Positions 8,667 to 17,732 of a stretch of DNA of 64,000 nt are shown in pieces. Position numbers and translations under genes: made by a program. The notes under the pieces are model-generated. The model saw only the letters and a list, made by a program, of their open reading frames with translations, made no database searches and was not told where the DNA came from. How positions within the stretch are numbered: position 1 is the stretch's first letter; each line of letters begins with the position of its first letter. The DNA lies in assembly GCF_006443095.1 (NCBI RefSeq), contig NZ_VFWZ01000001.1:558001-622000 (forward strand), written 5' to 3'. Source of the DNA: Aquimarina algicola (GTDB taxonomy: Bacteria; Bacteroidota; Bacteroidia; Flavobacteriales; Flavobacteriaceae).

Positions 8667-9809
8667 TTACACTGCTAATTGTTGCAAATAAAAGTGTTCT
8701 ATGTTTTTTGTATTTGAAATAATATCATAATTGCCTTCTATAATTCTATTGATATTATCAGATTTGTTGATGTTTTCAATTTTCAAAATCTGTTCTGCCC
8801 AGAACGCTGCAGGTTTTTCTATAGACAAAAATTGAATATCATCTGTTAAATGTACTTCACTTGTAATAGTATCAGAAGCAAAGACCTTGAGCCCTGCTGA
8901 TTGCGCTTCTATCAATGTTACAGGTAGCCCTTCATAAAAAGAAGGAAAAACAAAAATATCGAGCATTTGATATAATTGGGGAATATCTGTTCGTACACCG
9001 AGAAATAAAATCTGTTCAAAAATAGAAAGTTCTTTAGCTTCGGCTTCAATTTTACTTCTCAGAGGACCATCACCTATCAGTACAAGTTTGCAATCTTTGT
9101 TTTTCTTTAAAAGAGCTGCAAAAATTTTAAGTAAAAAAGAATGGTTTTTTTGACTAGAAAATCGACCTACATGCCCAATAACTAGCTTATTTTCAATCGC
9201 TAGATCTTTTTTATATGACGCAGAAATTTCTTCTGTGTAGGCAAATGTTTGTGCATCTACGGCATTATTCATCATCATAAATTTAGTATGCGCACCAAAC
9301 AACCATTTTCCTGCTTTTTCGCCACAAGAAAAACGATGTGTGCTATACTTATGAATTTTCTTTTTTAATTGAAGTTTTACCGCTTTTTTTAATGTCTCCT
9401 TAATACTTTCTTTTCCTGAAAAAAAACTGCCTATAGTTACATCATCTATAGCGATATGAGCATGAGCTATCCGACAAGGAATAGAAAATTCTAGTGCTAT
9501 TTTTAATGGAAAACAACTAAAAGTATTAAGATGCGAATGTATAATCTTATAATCATTATGTGTTTTGAAAAAAGCCCTTAAGTCATTGTAATAGCTTTTT
9601 GGAAAAAAAGGACTAATAGGATTCAATCTATAAATTTTACCTCCTAAACTTTCGATTTCATCATCAAAAGCACCTTTTTGTTGTCTATGTACCAAAAAAT
9701 CAAACTGAACTTTTGTTTTATCGATCTTTCGATAATAATTCATAATCATAGATTCTGCCCCTCCTCGATCCATAATTGTAAATACTTGCAACACTCTAAT
9801 AACTCCCAT
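8667..9809 (-). CDS. glycosyltransferase family 4 (GT-B), EpsF-like
   Basis: This cytoplasmic GT-B glycosyltransferase of 380 residues has the N-terminal acceptor-domain motif MDRGGAESMIMNYYR. Its C-terminal GT1/GT4 nucleotide-sugar domain contains GHVGRFSSQKNH and the E-x7-E region FPSFYEGLPVTLIEAQSAG. It would add one sugar to the lipid-linked repeat unit. I place the start at the ATG at 9809, which overlaps the TGA stop of the upstream gene by one base (TGATG); the longer form uses a TTG one codon earlier. The acceptor and donor sugars cannot be read from the sequence. Confidence 0.88.
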   Translation of the reverse strand: MGVIRVLQVFTIMDRGGAESMIMNYYRKIDKTKVQFDFLVHRQQKGAFDDEIESLGGKIYRLNPISPFFPKSYYNDLRAFFKTHNDYKIIHSHLNTFSCFPLKIALEFSIPCRIAHAHIAIDDVTIGSFFSGKESIKETLKKAVKLQLKKKIHKYSTHRFSCGEKAGKWLFGAHTKFMMMNNAVDAQTFAYTEEISASYKKDLAIENKLVIGHVGRFSSQKNHSFLLKIFAALLKKNKDCKLVLIGDGPLRSKIEAEAKELSIFEQILFLGVRTDIPQLYQMLDIFVFPSFYEGLPVTLIEAQSAGLKVFASDTITSEVHLTDDIQFLSIEKPAAFWAEQILKIENINKSDNINRIIEGNYDIISNTKNIEHFYLQQLAV

Positions 9810-10699
9810 CAAAATTCACTTTTAGTTTTGTATCTAATGTATAAGTTTAGTAATACTCCAAACGGAATCGCAAAGAATGTCGTAAGTTTTTTGGGAGATT
9901 CACTCAAAAAAGACGCATTGCTTATAAAAATAGAGCTCGATACGTAGTGTATTGCATTTTTAAATTTATCCTTAAAATTTTTAGCTAGTTTCATTCTACT
10001 TTTTCTAGAAAAAGCAAATCCTCTGGGATGACGGCGGTATTGTTTCAAGATATTCATACTTGATCCATCTTCCATATATTCTACCACACAGAAAACCTCA
10101 TTTACAGGATACAAACTATACTCTTGATCTATAAGCTGATACAGATAACCAAGTGGTACAAAGCGTTCTCCTTCAAAAATCGGATATGCTGGATATTTTT
10201 TAACTACCTCTGTTCTGTATACTAATTTTTTATCTCCCTTTACATGATGTACATTATATATATCATACAAAGTAGTTTGTTTTAATGTTTCCGGAATTTT
10301 GGTCCCAATCAAATTTCCTCTTGTATCTGCATCGAGCCCTACGATGCCGGCAAACTCTGGTTTATCTTTAATCAATTGCCAGGCATCCATTATTTTTTGG
10401 ATCGCATCTTCTGCAACATAATCATCACTATCAATACAAACATTAAGTGTTGTATCTATAAGTCTATAGGCTGCATTATGCCCCCCATGCATGCCTTGGT
10501 TCTCTTGATAATGATATTTGATATCAATTTTATTGTCTTCAATCCAAGACGCTACCAATTCTTTGGTATTGTCTGTAGATCCATCATCAATAATGAGCCA
10601 GGTAAAATCCTGATTGTTTTGTTGAATTAAACTCTCGTAACATTTGTGTAAACAATATGCTCGATTGTAAGTTGGTGTAAATACCGTAATAGTTTTCAT
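9809..10699 (-). CDS. glycosyltransferase family 2 (GT-A)
   Basis: This 296-residue GT2 enzyme begins with the family's N-terminal fold: TVFTPTYNRAYCLHKCYESL, then LIIDDGSTDNT. The metal-binding DxD-type motif is CIDSDDYV (about residues 88-95). It is probably cytoplasmic or peripheral at the inner membrane and would transfer one sugar to the repeat unit. The stop overlaps the next gene's start, which supports coupled translation in the polysaccharide operon. The C-terminal third (about 220-296) is basic with a weak amphipathic helix and may contact the membrane. Donor sugar unknown. Confidence 0.88.
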   Translation of the reverse strand: MKTITVFTPTYNRAYCLHKCYESLIQQNNQDFTWLIIDDGSTDNTKELVASWIEDNKIDIKYHYQENQGMHGGHNAAYRLIDTTLNVCIDSDDYVAEDAIQKIMDAWQLIKDKPEFAGIVGLDADTRGNLIGTKIPETLKQTTLYDIYNVHHVKGDKKLVYRTEVVKKYPAYPIFEGERFVPLGYLYQLIDQEYSLYPVNEVFCVVEYMEDGSSMNILKQYRRHPRGFAFSRKSRMKLAKNFKDKFKNAIHYVSSSIFISNASFLSESPKKLTTFFAIPFGVLLNLYIRYKTKSEF

Positions 10700-10719
10700 T
10701 TGGTTTTAAAAGTTAGTTG

Positions 10720-11817
10720 TTAGCCCCAATATAAATAGTACATAAAATATGTGAATGAAAAATATGCGACCATCACTTTTCCAATCATAAAATGATGATC
10801 CTTAAAAGATTCTTGTTTCAAAAAAGGATAAATAGTAACCAATGCCATCATAAACCAAGATAGATATGCAAATCTATTTGAGTAATTTGCTTTGATCACT
10901 AATATCCAAAACCCATTACAAATCAAATAGGTATTTAAAAGTTGATAGTATAGTTTGTCTTTAAATCCTTTTTTATAAATAAAATACCATCCTGAAAATA
11001 TGGCAAATGCACTATGAAATAGAAAATCCCACCGAAAGCCGGTACTCGAAAAAGTTCCTTCAGCTGCTTGCGAAGTCAAATATCCGGAAAGCCTGCCATC
11101 GCCGCCAAAACCTAAACTACTGAATATTGAGATAAATATTCCGCCTAATACTAACGAAAGAGGAATGCAAGCCAGCCAACCTTTCAGAAAAACTTTTGGG
11201 TCATTATAGAAATAAGTAACTATAAATGCAAAAATAGGTAGATATAGTGTTTTGTGAAACATCGTAGCTGCCAAAAAGAATAACCCCATCACTACTTTAT
11301 TTCTATGATACGATATTCCCCATAAAAATAAAGAGGTAGCTGCGCCATTACGCATACCATTTACACCATACGTCCAAAATGAAAAAGAAACAATAAACAT
11401 CACAAAACAGTAGTACCAGTACTTTCCAAATAAAGATTTGGAAACCTTATACATAGGGAATATGTAGATAAAGGCGCAAATCGTAAAAAAGGTATGTGCA
11501 GATACTATTGTAGCTAATGTTTTCATAAAAACATGCCATCCATAATCGTTTACCTCGCCTATTTCTTCTCCTAGTCTGTAATTATCAAAAGTGACAATAT
11601 AATTGACCATATCCCCAAAAAACCAGTGTATAGGTCTTTGTCCTAAATACAAAATAAGAGTCACTAATAGGAAATACCCAGAAAAATTAATAAACGTAAG
11701 ATTTTTAGTATCATTTACACTTAATACACGCGTATGTAAAAGCGTAAACAACACCAAAAACAATGCTGAATTAATATACAAAGGATAATATAACTCTATG
11801 GGTACTAATGTATTCAT
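10720..11817 (-). CDS. EpsG-family polysaccharide polymerase (Wzy-like)
   Basis: This polytopic membrane protein of 365 residues has about ten membrane segments. The EpsG-family signature is around the central loop, GVNGMRNGAATSLFLWG (about residues 128-144), followed by the ATMFHKTLYLPIF segment. EpsG/Wzy-like proteins polymerise flipped, lipid-linked repeat units on the outer face of the inner membrane. It is the only polymerase candidate in the locus and pairs logically with the flippase at 18852-20405. Membrane polymerases diverge quickly, so the assignment rests on the short signature and topology plus context. Confidence 0.8.
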   Translation of the reverse strand: MNTLVPIELYYPLYINSALFLVLFTLLHTRVLSVNDTKNLTFINFSGYFLLVTLILYLGQRPIHWFFGDMVNYIVTFDNYRLGEEIGEVNDYGWHVFMKTLATIVSAHTFFTICAFIYIFPMYKVSKSLFGKYWYYCFVMFIVSFSFWTYGVNGMRNGAATSLFLWGISYHRNKVVMGLFFLAATMFHKTLYLPIFAFIVTYFYNDPKVFLKGWLACIPLSLVLGGIFISIFSSLGFGGDGRLSGYLTSQAAEGTFSSTGFRWDFLFHSAFAIFSGWYFIYKKGFKDKLYYQLLNTYLICNGFWILVIKANYSNRFAYLSWFMMALVTIYPFLKQESFKDHHFMIGKVMVAYFSFTYFMYYLYWG

Positions 11818-11854
11818 GTATCCATTTTACAACTTATAGTATATTGCATAATTA

Positions 11855-12778
11855 CTAATTATTTGTTAATTCTTCTTCAATTAATTCACATAAATCTAAA
11901 GTAAATTCTTTTCCGGATAGTTTATTCATATGATGTCCGTCATAGGTATAGTATAATTTAGAAAACTCATTAAAGTCAAAATAAGGAGTATTTGTTTTAT
12001 TACTTACAGTAGTAATAATCTCATCAAACTTTGGGTAGTATTTATTTTCAAGAATCAAAAACTCATCTCCTATTGGCATTCTGACCAAATATACTGTCCC
12101 TAATTCTTTTAGTTCATTAATTAACACTTCTAGGCTATTGATTCTAAGGTCTGAGATATAATATTGGTCTCGATACTCTAAAAACAGGTCTATTTGATGT
12201 TTTTTCCAATCATCATACACTTCTTTACTCCTTGGTAAATTCCCTTCCTCTAACCAACCATTCTTATGGGTTTTAGAATTCTGTCTAAAAAGTCCTTTAA
12301 AATGAAAAAACGAATAGTTTTTATAAACGTATTCAAAGTTTGGATTGACGTCTACAAAATGCATATTATGAGGAGGCTGGTTTTGCTCTCTAAATTCTCC
12401 TTTGGTATTATCATAATCTGTAAAAGAAGTTAGCATTTCGGGAGTTATAGAAATAATAAAAAGTCCATCTTTTGATTTTTTATCTATTTTTTTTAAAATA
12501 CTTTGATTGTACAATGGTCCAATAACTGCCTGAGCAATTGTGAAACTATAATTGAACATTCGCATATCAATTCCTTTCTCTTCAAAATACTGATTCATTA
12601 CATCAGGTTGTATTCCTTGTAAACTTCTGGAATCCCCAATAATCATAGATGTTGCTTTGGGAGTCGTAAATTTTTCGTAAAAATAATCTGTATATCCTCC
12701 ATATTGCATCAAAATAAAAGCTAAACTACATCCACATAGTGTCAAAAACAGGCTTAATTTTAATAAAAATAACTTCAT
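11855..12778 (-). CDS. DltD-like SGNH partner protein (copy 2)
   Basis: A single N-terminal membrane anchor (about residues 4-25) precedes an extracytoplasmic SGNH-like domain. Block I is IIGDSRSLQG (Ser50 nucleophile) and block V is YDGHHMN (Asp280, His283). The overall layout of anchor plus a roughly 280-residue SGNH fold matches the DltD position in the teichoic-acid D-alanylation pathway. It sits immediately downstream of MBOAT copy 2 (5 bases), which itself follows a carrier protein and an adenylating ligase. It differs strongly from SGNH copy 1 (4876-5811), so they are not a recent duplication. The probable role is final transfer of an activated aminoacyl or acyl group to the polymer outside the membrane. 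Confidence 0.8.
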   Translation of the reverse strand: MKLFLLKLSLFLTLCGCSLAFILMQYGGYTDYFYEKFTTPKATSMIIGDSRSLQGIQPDVMNQYFEEKGIDMRMFNYSFTIAQAVIGPLYNQSILKKIDKKSKDGLFIISITPEMLTSFTDYDNTKGEFREQNQPPHNMHFVDVNPNFEYVYKNYSFFHFKGLFRQNSKTHKNGWLEEGNLPRSKEVYDDWKKHQIDLFLEYRDQYYISDLRINSLEVLINELKELGTVYLVRMPIGDEFLILENKYYPKFDEIITTVSNKTNTPYFDFNEFSKLYYTYDGHHMNKLSGKEFTLDLCELIEEELTNN

Positions 12779-12783
12779 AGCAA

Positions 12784-14229
12784 TTAGAATTGAAAATAAA
12801 TAAAAGTTTCAGAACTTTTTCCAAAAAATAACAATACCAAGAATAATGAAATATATAATCCCCACCTTAGCAACATATGATAATTACTGATTTCAAAATC
12901 ATGCTTCTTTTCTCTATTGATCCATTCTATACCAATAAAAAATAAAATAAGTATTGATGTTGTAGCTGTAATCGTAGTTAATACTGTATGAGGAAAATCA
13001 ATCAAAGTAACAGAGCATATTTTTTGCAAACAGTTTAAGGCTGTAGTCACACTGTCTGCTCTAAAAAAGATAGCCGTTAGCATTACCAACACAAAGAGTA
13101 ATACCATCTTTATGATCTCTTTGACAGAAGGAAACCACTTTCCTTTTGCCATAATTTGAGAGCTGTTGATATTTCCTGAATATACAAGTGGAACAAAATA
13201 AAATCCATGTAAGAGACCATACACTACAAATGTCCAATTAGCACCATGCCAAAAGCCAACCAAAACAAACGTAGCTATTATAGATACGAGTAATCCCATT
13301 TTTTGATACCTTCTTAGCGTAAAAGAAAGCGGTGTAAATACATAATCCATCATCCATGTCGTCAATGAAATATGCCATTTTCTCCAAAAATCGCTAATAT
13401 TTGTTGAAAAAAACGGAGTTGCAAAGTTGCGCATTAACTCAATTCCGAAAAGTTTAGAAACTCCTAAAGCCATATTAGAATACCCCGAAAAATCAGCATA
13501 TAATTGAATGGTATAAAAAAATGCTCCTACAAGAATCGTACTTCCTGATTCATTTTCATAATTTTCAAAAATCGGATTTGCAATAACTGCGCAGTTTTCT
13601 GCAATAACCACTTTTGCAAATAATCCCCATAGGAATTGTCGTAATCCGTCTACAGCAACTTGATAAGAAAAAATTCTCTTTTTTTGAATTTGAGGAATAA
13701 AATTAGCAGCTCTTTCTATAGGTCCTGATAAAATTTTCGGAAAAAAGGCCACAAAAACAGAAAATTGAAGAAAATCGTTACTAGGCTCTATTTCTTCATT
13801 ATATACATCTATGAGGTACCCTAAATTTTGAAAGGTAAAAAAACTAATTCCGAGCGGTAAAATAATATGCAAAATTCCATGGCTTTTCTGAACTCCAAAT
13901 ACATGTAATAGTTCAAAAAAATTATCGTAGAAAAAATTAAAATACTTAAAATATAATAGCAATCCTACATTAAATACTAATCCCAAACGCAAAAACAATA
14001 ATTGCCGCGTCTCTCTTTCTGCTGTATGTATTGCTTTGCCAAGAAAAAAATTGATGACAATACTCCCTAACAATAAGCTTAAAAATCGCCAATCTACCCA
14101 AGCATAAAAAACTAAACTTGTAATGAGTAAAAAAACATTCTGATAGACCGCAGATTTACTTAATATTAACCAATAAAGCAAAAATACTGGGATAATGAAT
14201 AAAGCAAAATCAAAAGAATTAAAAATCAC
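12784..14229 (-). CDS. DltB-like MBOAT acyltransferase (copy 2)
   Basis: This 481-residue multi-spanning MBOAT protein opens with MIFNSFDFALFIIPVFLLYW. It carries the family core ISDFWRKWHISLTTWMMDYVF and the catalytic His in VGFWHGANWTFVVYG. It is preceded by a carrier protein gene (14240-14485) and an adenylating ligase (14498-15982) and followed by an SGNH protein, exactly the functional set and order A-C-B-D of Dlt systems. In Dlt pathways DltB takes the aminoacyl group from the carrier phosphopantetheine and moves it outwards. It is clearly related to, but well diverged from, MBOAT copy 1. Confidence 0.92.
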   Translation of the reverse strand: MIFNSFDFALFIIPVFLLYWLILSKSAVYQNVFLLITSLVFYAWVDWRFLSLLLGSIVINFFLGKAIHTAERETRQLLFLRLGLVFNVGLLLYFKYFNFFYDNFFELLHVFGVQKSHGILHIILPLGISFFTFQNLGYLIDVYNEEIEPSNDFLQFSVFVAFFPKILSGPIERAANFIPQIQKKRIFSYQVAVDGLRQFLWGLFAKVVIAENCAVIANPIFENYENESGSTILVGAFFYTIQLYADFSGYSNMALGVSKLFGIELMRNFATPFFSTNISDFWRKWHISLTTWMMDYVFTPLSFTLRRYQKMGLLVSIIATFVLVGFWHGANWTFVVYGLLHGFYFVPLVYSGNINSSQIMAKGKWFPSVKEIIKMVLLFVLVMLTAIFFRADSVTTALNCLQKICSVTLIDFPHTVLTTITATTSILILFFIGIEWINREKKHDFEISNYHMLLRWGLYISLFLVLLFFGKSSETFIYFQF

Positions 14230-14239
14230 TTCTTCAGAT

Positions 14240-14485
14240 TTAGAGTTTACTTTGTATTAGAGTTATCAAAGATCCCATATTTTTTAATTTATTAAGATCT
14301 CTAAGTTTAAAGCGGATACCAAACTCTTCTTCAATTTTGGTTATAATCATCATATGTGATAAAGAATCCCATCCGTCTACGTCTTTGGCTGTAAGCTCAT
14401 CATGAAGTTCAAAATTAGTATGTTCTAAAATCGCAGTTAAAATTTCGCTGATTTTTTCTTTAATAGTAGTTATGTTCATACGCAA
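14240..14485 (-). CDS. acyl/aminoacyl carrier protein (DltC-like)
   Basis: This 81-residue acidic four-helix carrier has the phosphopantetheine attachment motif GWDSLSHM (Ser41). Helix II begins right after it and a C-terminal helix follows; the length is standard for ACP/PCP/DltC. Met3 is an alternative start. It lies between an adenylating ligase (12 bases upstream) and an MBOAT (10 bases downstream), so the ligase should load it and the MBOAT unload it. GWDSL is more typical of generic carrier proteins than of classical DltC, so the cargo could be D-alanine, another amino acid or a small acyl group. A phosphopantetheinyl transferase must be supplied from elsewhere. Confidence 0.9.
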   Translation of the reverse strand: MRMNITTIKEKISEILTAILEHTNFELHDELTAKDVDGWDSLSHMMIITKIEEEFGIRFKLRDLNKLKNMGSLITLIQSKL

Positions 14486-14497
14486 TATAGTATTGTA

Positions 14498-15982
14498 TTA
14501 TAAAAATTGTTCTTTTATTTTGTTTCGATCTGTTTTACCATTGGTATTTAAAGGAAAAGTATCTATAAACTTAATCTGAGTCGGAATCATATATTGAGGC
14601 AATGATTTTTTTAAACCATTTAATAATTCACTAGTATCAAACGTTTTGGACTCTATAGCTAAACCTATCTCTGTATTTTGAATTTTGTTGGTAAAGGCTA
14701 TCGCTACCGCATTTATTTTCTGTAATGCTGCTCTGGCATGATATTCAATTTCTGATAATTCTACTCTATACCCTTGTATTTTTGCCTGAAAATCAACTCT
14801 TCCCAGATAAAGAATATCTCCATCTTCATCAACAGTACATAAGTCTCCTGTTTTATAAAATTTTATTTGTTCATTATTATATTCCTTAAAAAAGAAAGTC
14901 GACTTATTCTTCTTTTCATTTTTCCAATATCCAGGAGTAAGTTGTCCTCCACTAAGGCACAACTCTCCTTTTTCGCCAACAGGCACCTCATTATAGTCCT
15001 CATCTATAATGATCGTCTTTGTATTTTTCATATCTTTTCCGATAGTCAAAATACCATTGTAAGCTTTGTTTGGCTCTGTTCTTTTGTAGGTATAGTCTGT
15101 ACAAAATATAGTACATTCTGTAGGGCCATACACATTAGCAATGGTAGCATTGGGAACACATCTACTCCATTCTTCTGTAATGTCCAAAGGCAATGCTTCT
15201 CCACAAAATAGGCTGAATTTCATTGCAGGACAATCAATTTCGTCAAAATATGGCCTTAGATATTGTAATATCGAAGGAACCATTAATGCAAATGTAAGTT
15301 CATAGTCCTCCATTAACTCAAAGATGTAGCTATACTTTATTTCATCTTTTGGAATTGTATATACACAAGCTCCTTTTAGTAATGGAGCTAGATAGGATAA
15401 CACAGAAAGGTCAAAGGTTAACTCAAACATCTGCAAACATCTATCATTAGACGTAATAGAATACTCTAATGCCCAGAATGCATCTATAAATGCGGTTAAA
15501 TTATCAAAAGTAATAGGTACTCCTTTTGGAGTTCCTGTAGTTCCTGAAGTAAAAAAAATATAAGCAAGGTCATCTGATGATACTTCTTTTGAAGCAATAT
15601 CTATTGTTGAACATGATACCTTATCTGTAGTAATTGTAGAACAATTAGCAAATGTTTGGTGTTGAGACGAGTCTAATATCGTATGTATCTCTGCTTGTTC
15701 AATAATTAATTGATTTCTATTTTCGGGAAAATCAGGATGTAAAGGCACATATGCTTTGCCTTCTAACCATAAGGCAATAATTGAAGCATAAGTATAGATA
15801 TCATCATTGGTTACTAGACCAATAATGTGACCTGAAGCATCGACCGATTTTTGTATTTTATACCTTATACCTGAAATAATTTTTCCAAAAACTTCATAAG
15901 TATAATAGGTATGCCTTATACAAAATGCATTATGATCTTTATGCTCTTCTATAGATTTTTGTATAGTGAGAATCAGATCCAT
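14498..15982 (-). CDS. DltA-like amino acid adenylating ligase
   Basis: This is a stand-alone 494-residue ANL-superfamily adenylation enzyme. The nucleotide-binding motif FFTSGTTGTPKGVPIT lies at about residues 143-158, with YGPTE at 285-289, KTGDLC and LGRVDFQAKIQGYRVEL further on and the catalytic Lys region NGKTDRNKIKE at the C-terminus. The segment LFCGEALP (Cys260) matches the FCGEVLP segment of Bacillus DltA, whose Cys is reported to help select D-alanine. Most peptide-synthetase domains lack Cys there. With the carrier protein, MBOAT and SGNH protein downstream it completes a Dlt-like cassette. D-alanine is the leading substrate guess; other small amino acids are possible. Confidence 0.87.
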   Translation of the reverse strand: MDLILTIQKSIEEHKDHNAFCIRHTYYTYEVFGKIISGIRYKIQKSVDASGHIIGLVTNDDIYTYASIIALWLEGKAYVPLHPDFPENRNQLIIEQAEIHTILDSSQHQTFANCSTITTDKVSCSTIDIASKEVSSDDLAYIFFTSGTTGTPKGVPITFDNLTAFIDAFWALEYSITSNDRCLQMFELTFDLSVLSYLAPLLKGACVYTIPKDEIKYSYIFELMEDYELTFALMVPSILQYLRPYFDEIDCPAMKFSLFCGEALPLDITEEWSRCVPNATIANVYGPTECTIFCTDYTYKRTEPNKAYNGILTIGKDMKNTKTIIIDEDYNEVPVGEKGELCLSGGQLTPGYWKNEKKNKSTFFFKEYNNEQIKFYKTGDLCTVDEDGDILYLGRVDFQAKIQGYRVELSEIEYHARAALQKINAVAIAFTNKIQNTEIGLAIESKTFDTSELLNGLKKSLPQYMIPTQIKFIDTFPLNTNGKTDRNKIKEQFL

Positions 15983-16021
15983 AGTGTAATTCTAATTACA
16001 TAATAAAATGTTTGTCTTTCC

Positions 16022-16594
16022 CTAAACTTTTTTACCGTTTCTTTTCACAATTCTTGCGGGATTACCTACTACGACACAGTTTTCTGGTACATCTTTTACG
16101 ACAACCGAACCAGCACCTATGATAGCATTATCTCCAACGGTAATATCACCAATAATTATAGCTCCGGTATATACAGAAACATTATTTCCTATTAGCGGTC
16201 TTTTTCCTTCCACTTCTCCTACAGTAACCAAATGATTTACATAAAAGTTTTCTCCTATGCTTCTAGCATTCAGAATGGTACTATAAGGATGTCCTGTGAG
16301 GATTCCTCCTCCTAATTTTGTATTAATATCAATTCTAAAGTATTTTTCCCTTCTACAATAGAAATTAAGAATGTGTGCGAAAATCCCCCTAGTTCTAAAA
16401 TAAAAAATAGTTCTAAAATCTGGAGAGTGAACTAAAAAATTCAACAACAAAGATACTTTTTTACCTTGTAAATTTTTAGCAACTTTCCATCTTTCTATAT
16501 CTTTATCAATATCTTCTCGGTTTTTACTCATCTTGTACAAAAAAATATGAGGAATCAAAAAGAGCTTATAAAAAGTAAAAATTAGTGTTTTCAT
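16022..16594 (-). CDS. hexapeptide-repeat O-acetyltransferase (CysE/serine acetyltransferase-like)
   Basis: This 190-residue protein has an N-terminal helical part (1-90) and a C-terminal left-handed beta helix of hexapeptide turns. The turns include GGGILTGHPYSTILNARSIG, NHLVTVGE, IGDITVGDNAIIGAGSVV and the closing VVVGNPARIVKR. This is the CysE-like serine acetyltransferase branch that is common in polysaccharide loci, where it acetylates a sugar with acetyl-CoA. The His in the GHPYST segment is a plausible catalytic base. It is probably a soluble trimer. It sits between the adenylating ligase and two GT4 genes in the same operon. True cysteine synthesis is less likely given the context. 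Confidence 0.87.
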   Translation of the reverse strand: MKTLIFTFYKLFLIPHIFLYKMSKNREDIDKDIERWKVAKNLQGKKVSLLLNFLVHSPDFRTIFYFRTRGIFAHILNFYCRREKYFRIDINTKLGGGILTGHPYSTILNARSIGENFYVNHLVTVGEVEGKRPLIGNNVSVYTGAIIIGDITVGDNAIIGAGSVVVKDVPENCVVVGNPARIVKRNGKKV

Positions 16595-16613
16595 ATTGAT
16601 AAGAGTGTTGATA

Positions 16614-17732
16614 TTAATTGGATAAAGCGGTAAACATATTGATCCAAATGTTCATAATATGTCTGACCTCAAATCGCAAAGCATGCTCTCGAGCATTTTT
16701 TCCCATTCTTCTTAGCTTTTCGGGTGAATCCATTGCTTCTAATAATTGATTTGAAAATGCTTTTTGATCGTATAAAGGAATCAGAAGTCCATTAGTATCA
16801 TCAATAATATTTCTTGGGCCATGAGGACAATCAAAAGATATAATAGGCAATCCACATGCTTGAGCTTCTAACAATACTAAAGGAAAACACTCATTATGAG
16901 ATGTCATTGCAAAAATAGATGACATTTGCATTTTACCTTTCATATCACTTGTTGGACCTTGTAAAATCAAGGTAGTTTCAAGTTTTTTTTGGTGAATTTT
17001 GTCTTGTAATTCCTTGATATAGGTCTTTTCGCCATTCCCATAAATATGTAATTGCCAATCCTTTCTCTCTTTATGTATTGTCTCCCAAATATCGATCAAT
17101 ATATCATATCCTTTTACCGGGGCAATCCTACCAGCAGCAATAACAACTTTTTGAGATACATCGCTAATATTTTCAGGATAAAAAGTAAGCGGATTAGGAA
17201 TTACAATCGTATTTCCTGTTTTATAATATGTAGCTTCATCTGGATTTAAAACTACCAGTTTATCATATTTGCCTTCTACGTAGTCTGCGAATTTCAAAAA
17301 GTACTTTTTAAACAAGCTTCCTGGATTTCTTCTTTTTTCTAATTCAATATATTTTGAATAGTGAAATTCTTTTACTTTAGGAATTCTTTTATTGATAAAA
17401 GGAGTAAAATAAGTGTCTACACTATGGCTACAGACAACAACAACATCAGGGTTTATTTTTTTGAGCGCTGCTTTTGTCCTGCGAATATGTTTTGGTAACT
17501 TTTTCAAGTTATCTGGATGAAAATATGATTTTTTTCTATTGTAATTGATGGCTATATCCTGAAACTTGATCCTATTATCAAACTCATAACACGCTGAATT
17601 ATTTTTTTGCTCAGTAGTGATAATAAAAACTTCATAATTGTCTAAAGCTGCCAAATAATTTGCTTTGATAGAAAGTACTCTCTCTATACCTCCATGTAAA
17701 TACACTTGATCGATTAAGAATACTAATTTCAT
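16614..17732 (-). CDS. glycosyltransferase family 4 (GT-B)
   Basis: A 372-residue GT4 enzyme with the N-terminal motif YLHGGIERVLSIKANYLA, the nucleotide-sugar domain motif VIAAGRIAPVKGYDILIDIW, and the acidic E-x7-E region SHNECFPLVLLEAQACGLP. It is paralogous to the upstream gene at 17729-18847, with shared GGxERVLSIKA and CPxGPxxII segments, and the two overlap by 4 bases (ATGA). This suggests an old tandem duplication followed by change of specificity. It should transfer one sugar to the growing lipid-linked unit at the cytoplasmic face. Donor unknown. Confidence 0.9.
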   Translation of the reverse strand: MKLVFLIDQVYLHGGIERVLSIKANYLAALDNYEVFIITTEQKNNSACYEFDNRIKFQDIAINYNRKKSYFHPDNLKKLPKHIRRTKAALKKINPDVVVVCSHSVDTYFTPFINKRIPKVKEFHYSKYIELEKRRNPGSLFKKYFLKFADYVEGKYDKLVVLNPDEATYYKTGNTIVIPNPLTFYPENISDVSQKVVIAAGRIAPVKGYDILIDIWETIHKERKDWQLHIYGNGEKTYIKELQDKIHQKKLETTLILQGPTSDMKGKMQMSSIFAMTSHNECFPLVLLEAQACGLPIISFDCPHGPRNIIDDTNGLLIPLYDQKAFSNQLLEAMDSPEKLRRMGKNAREHALRFEVRHIMNIWINMFTALSN

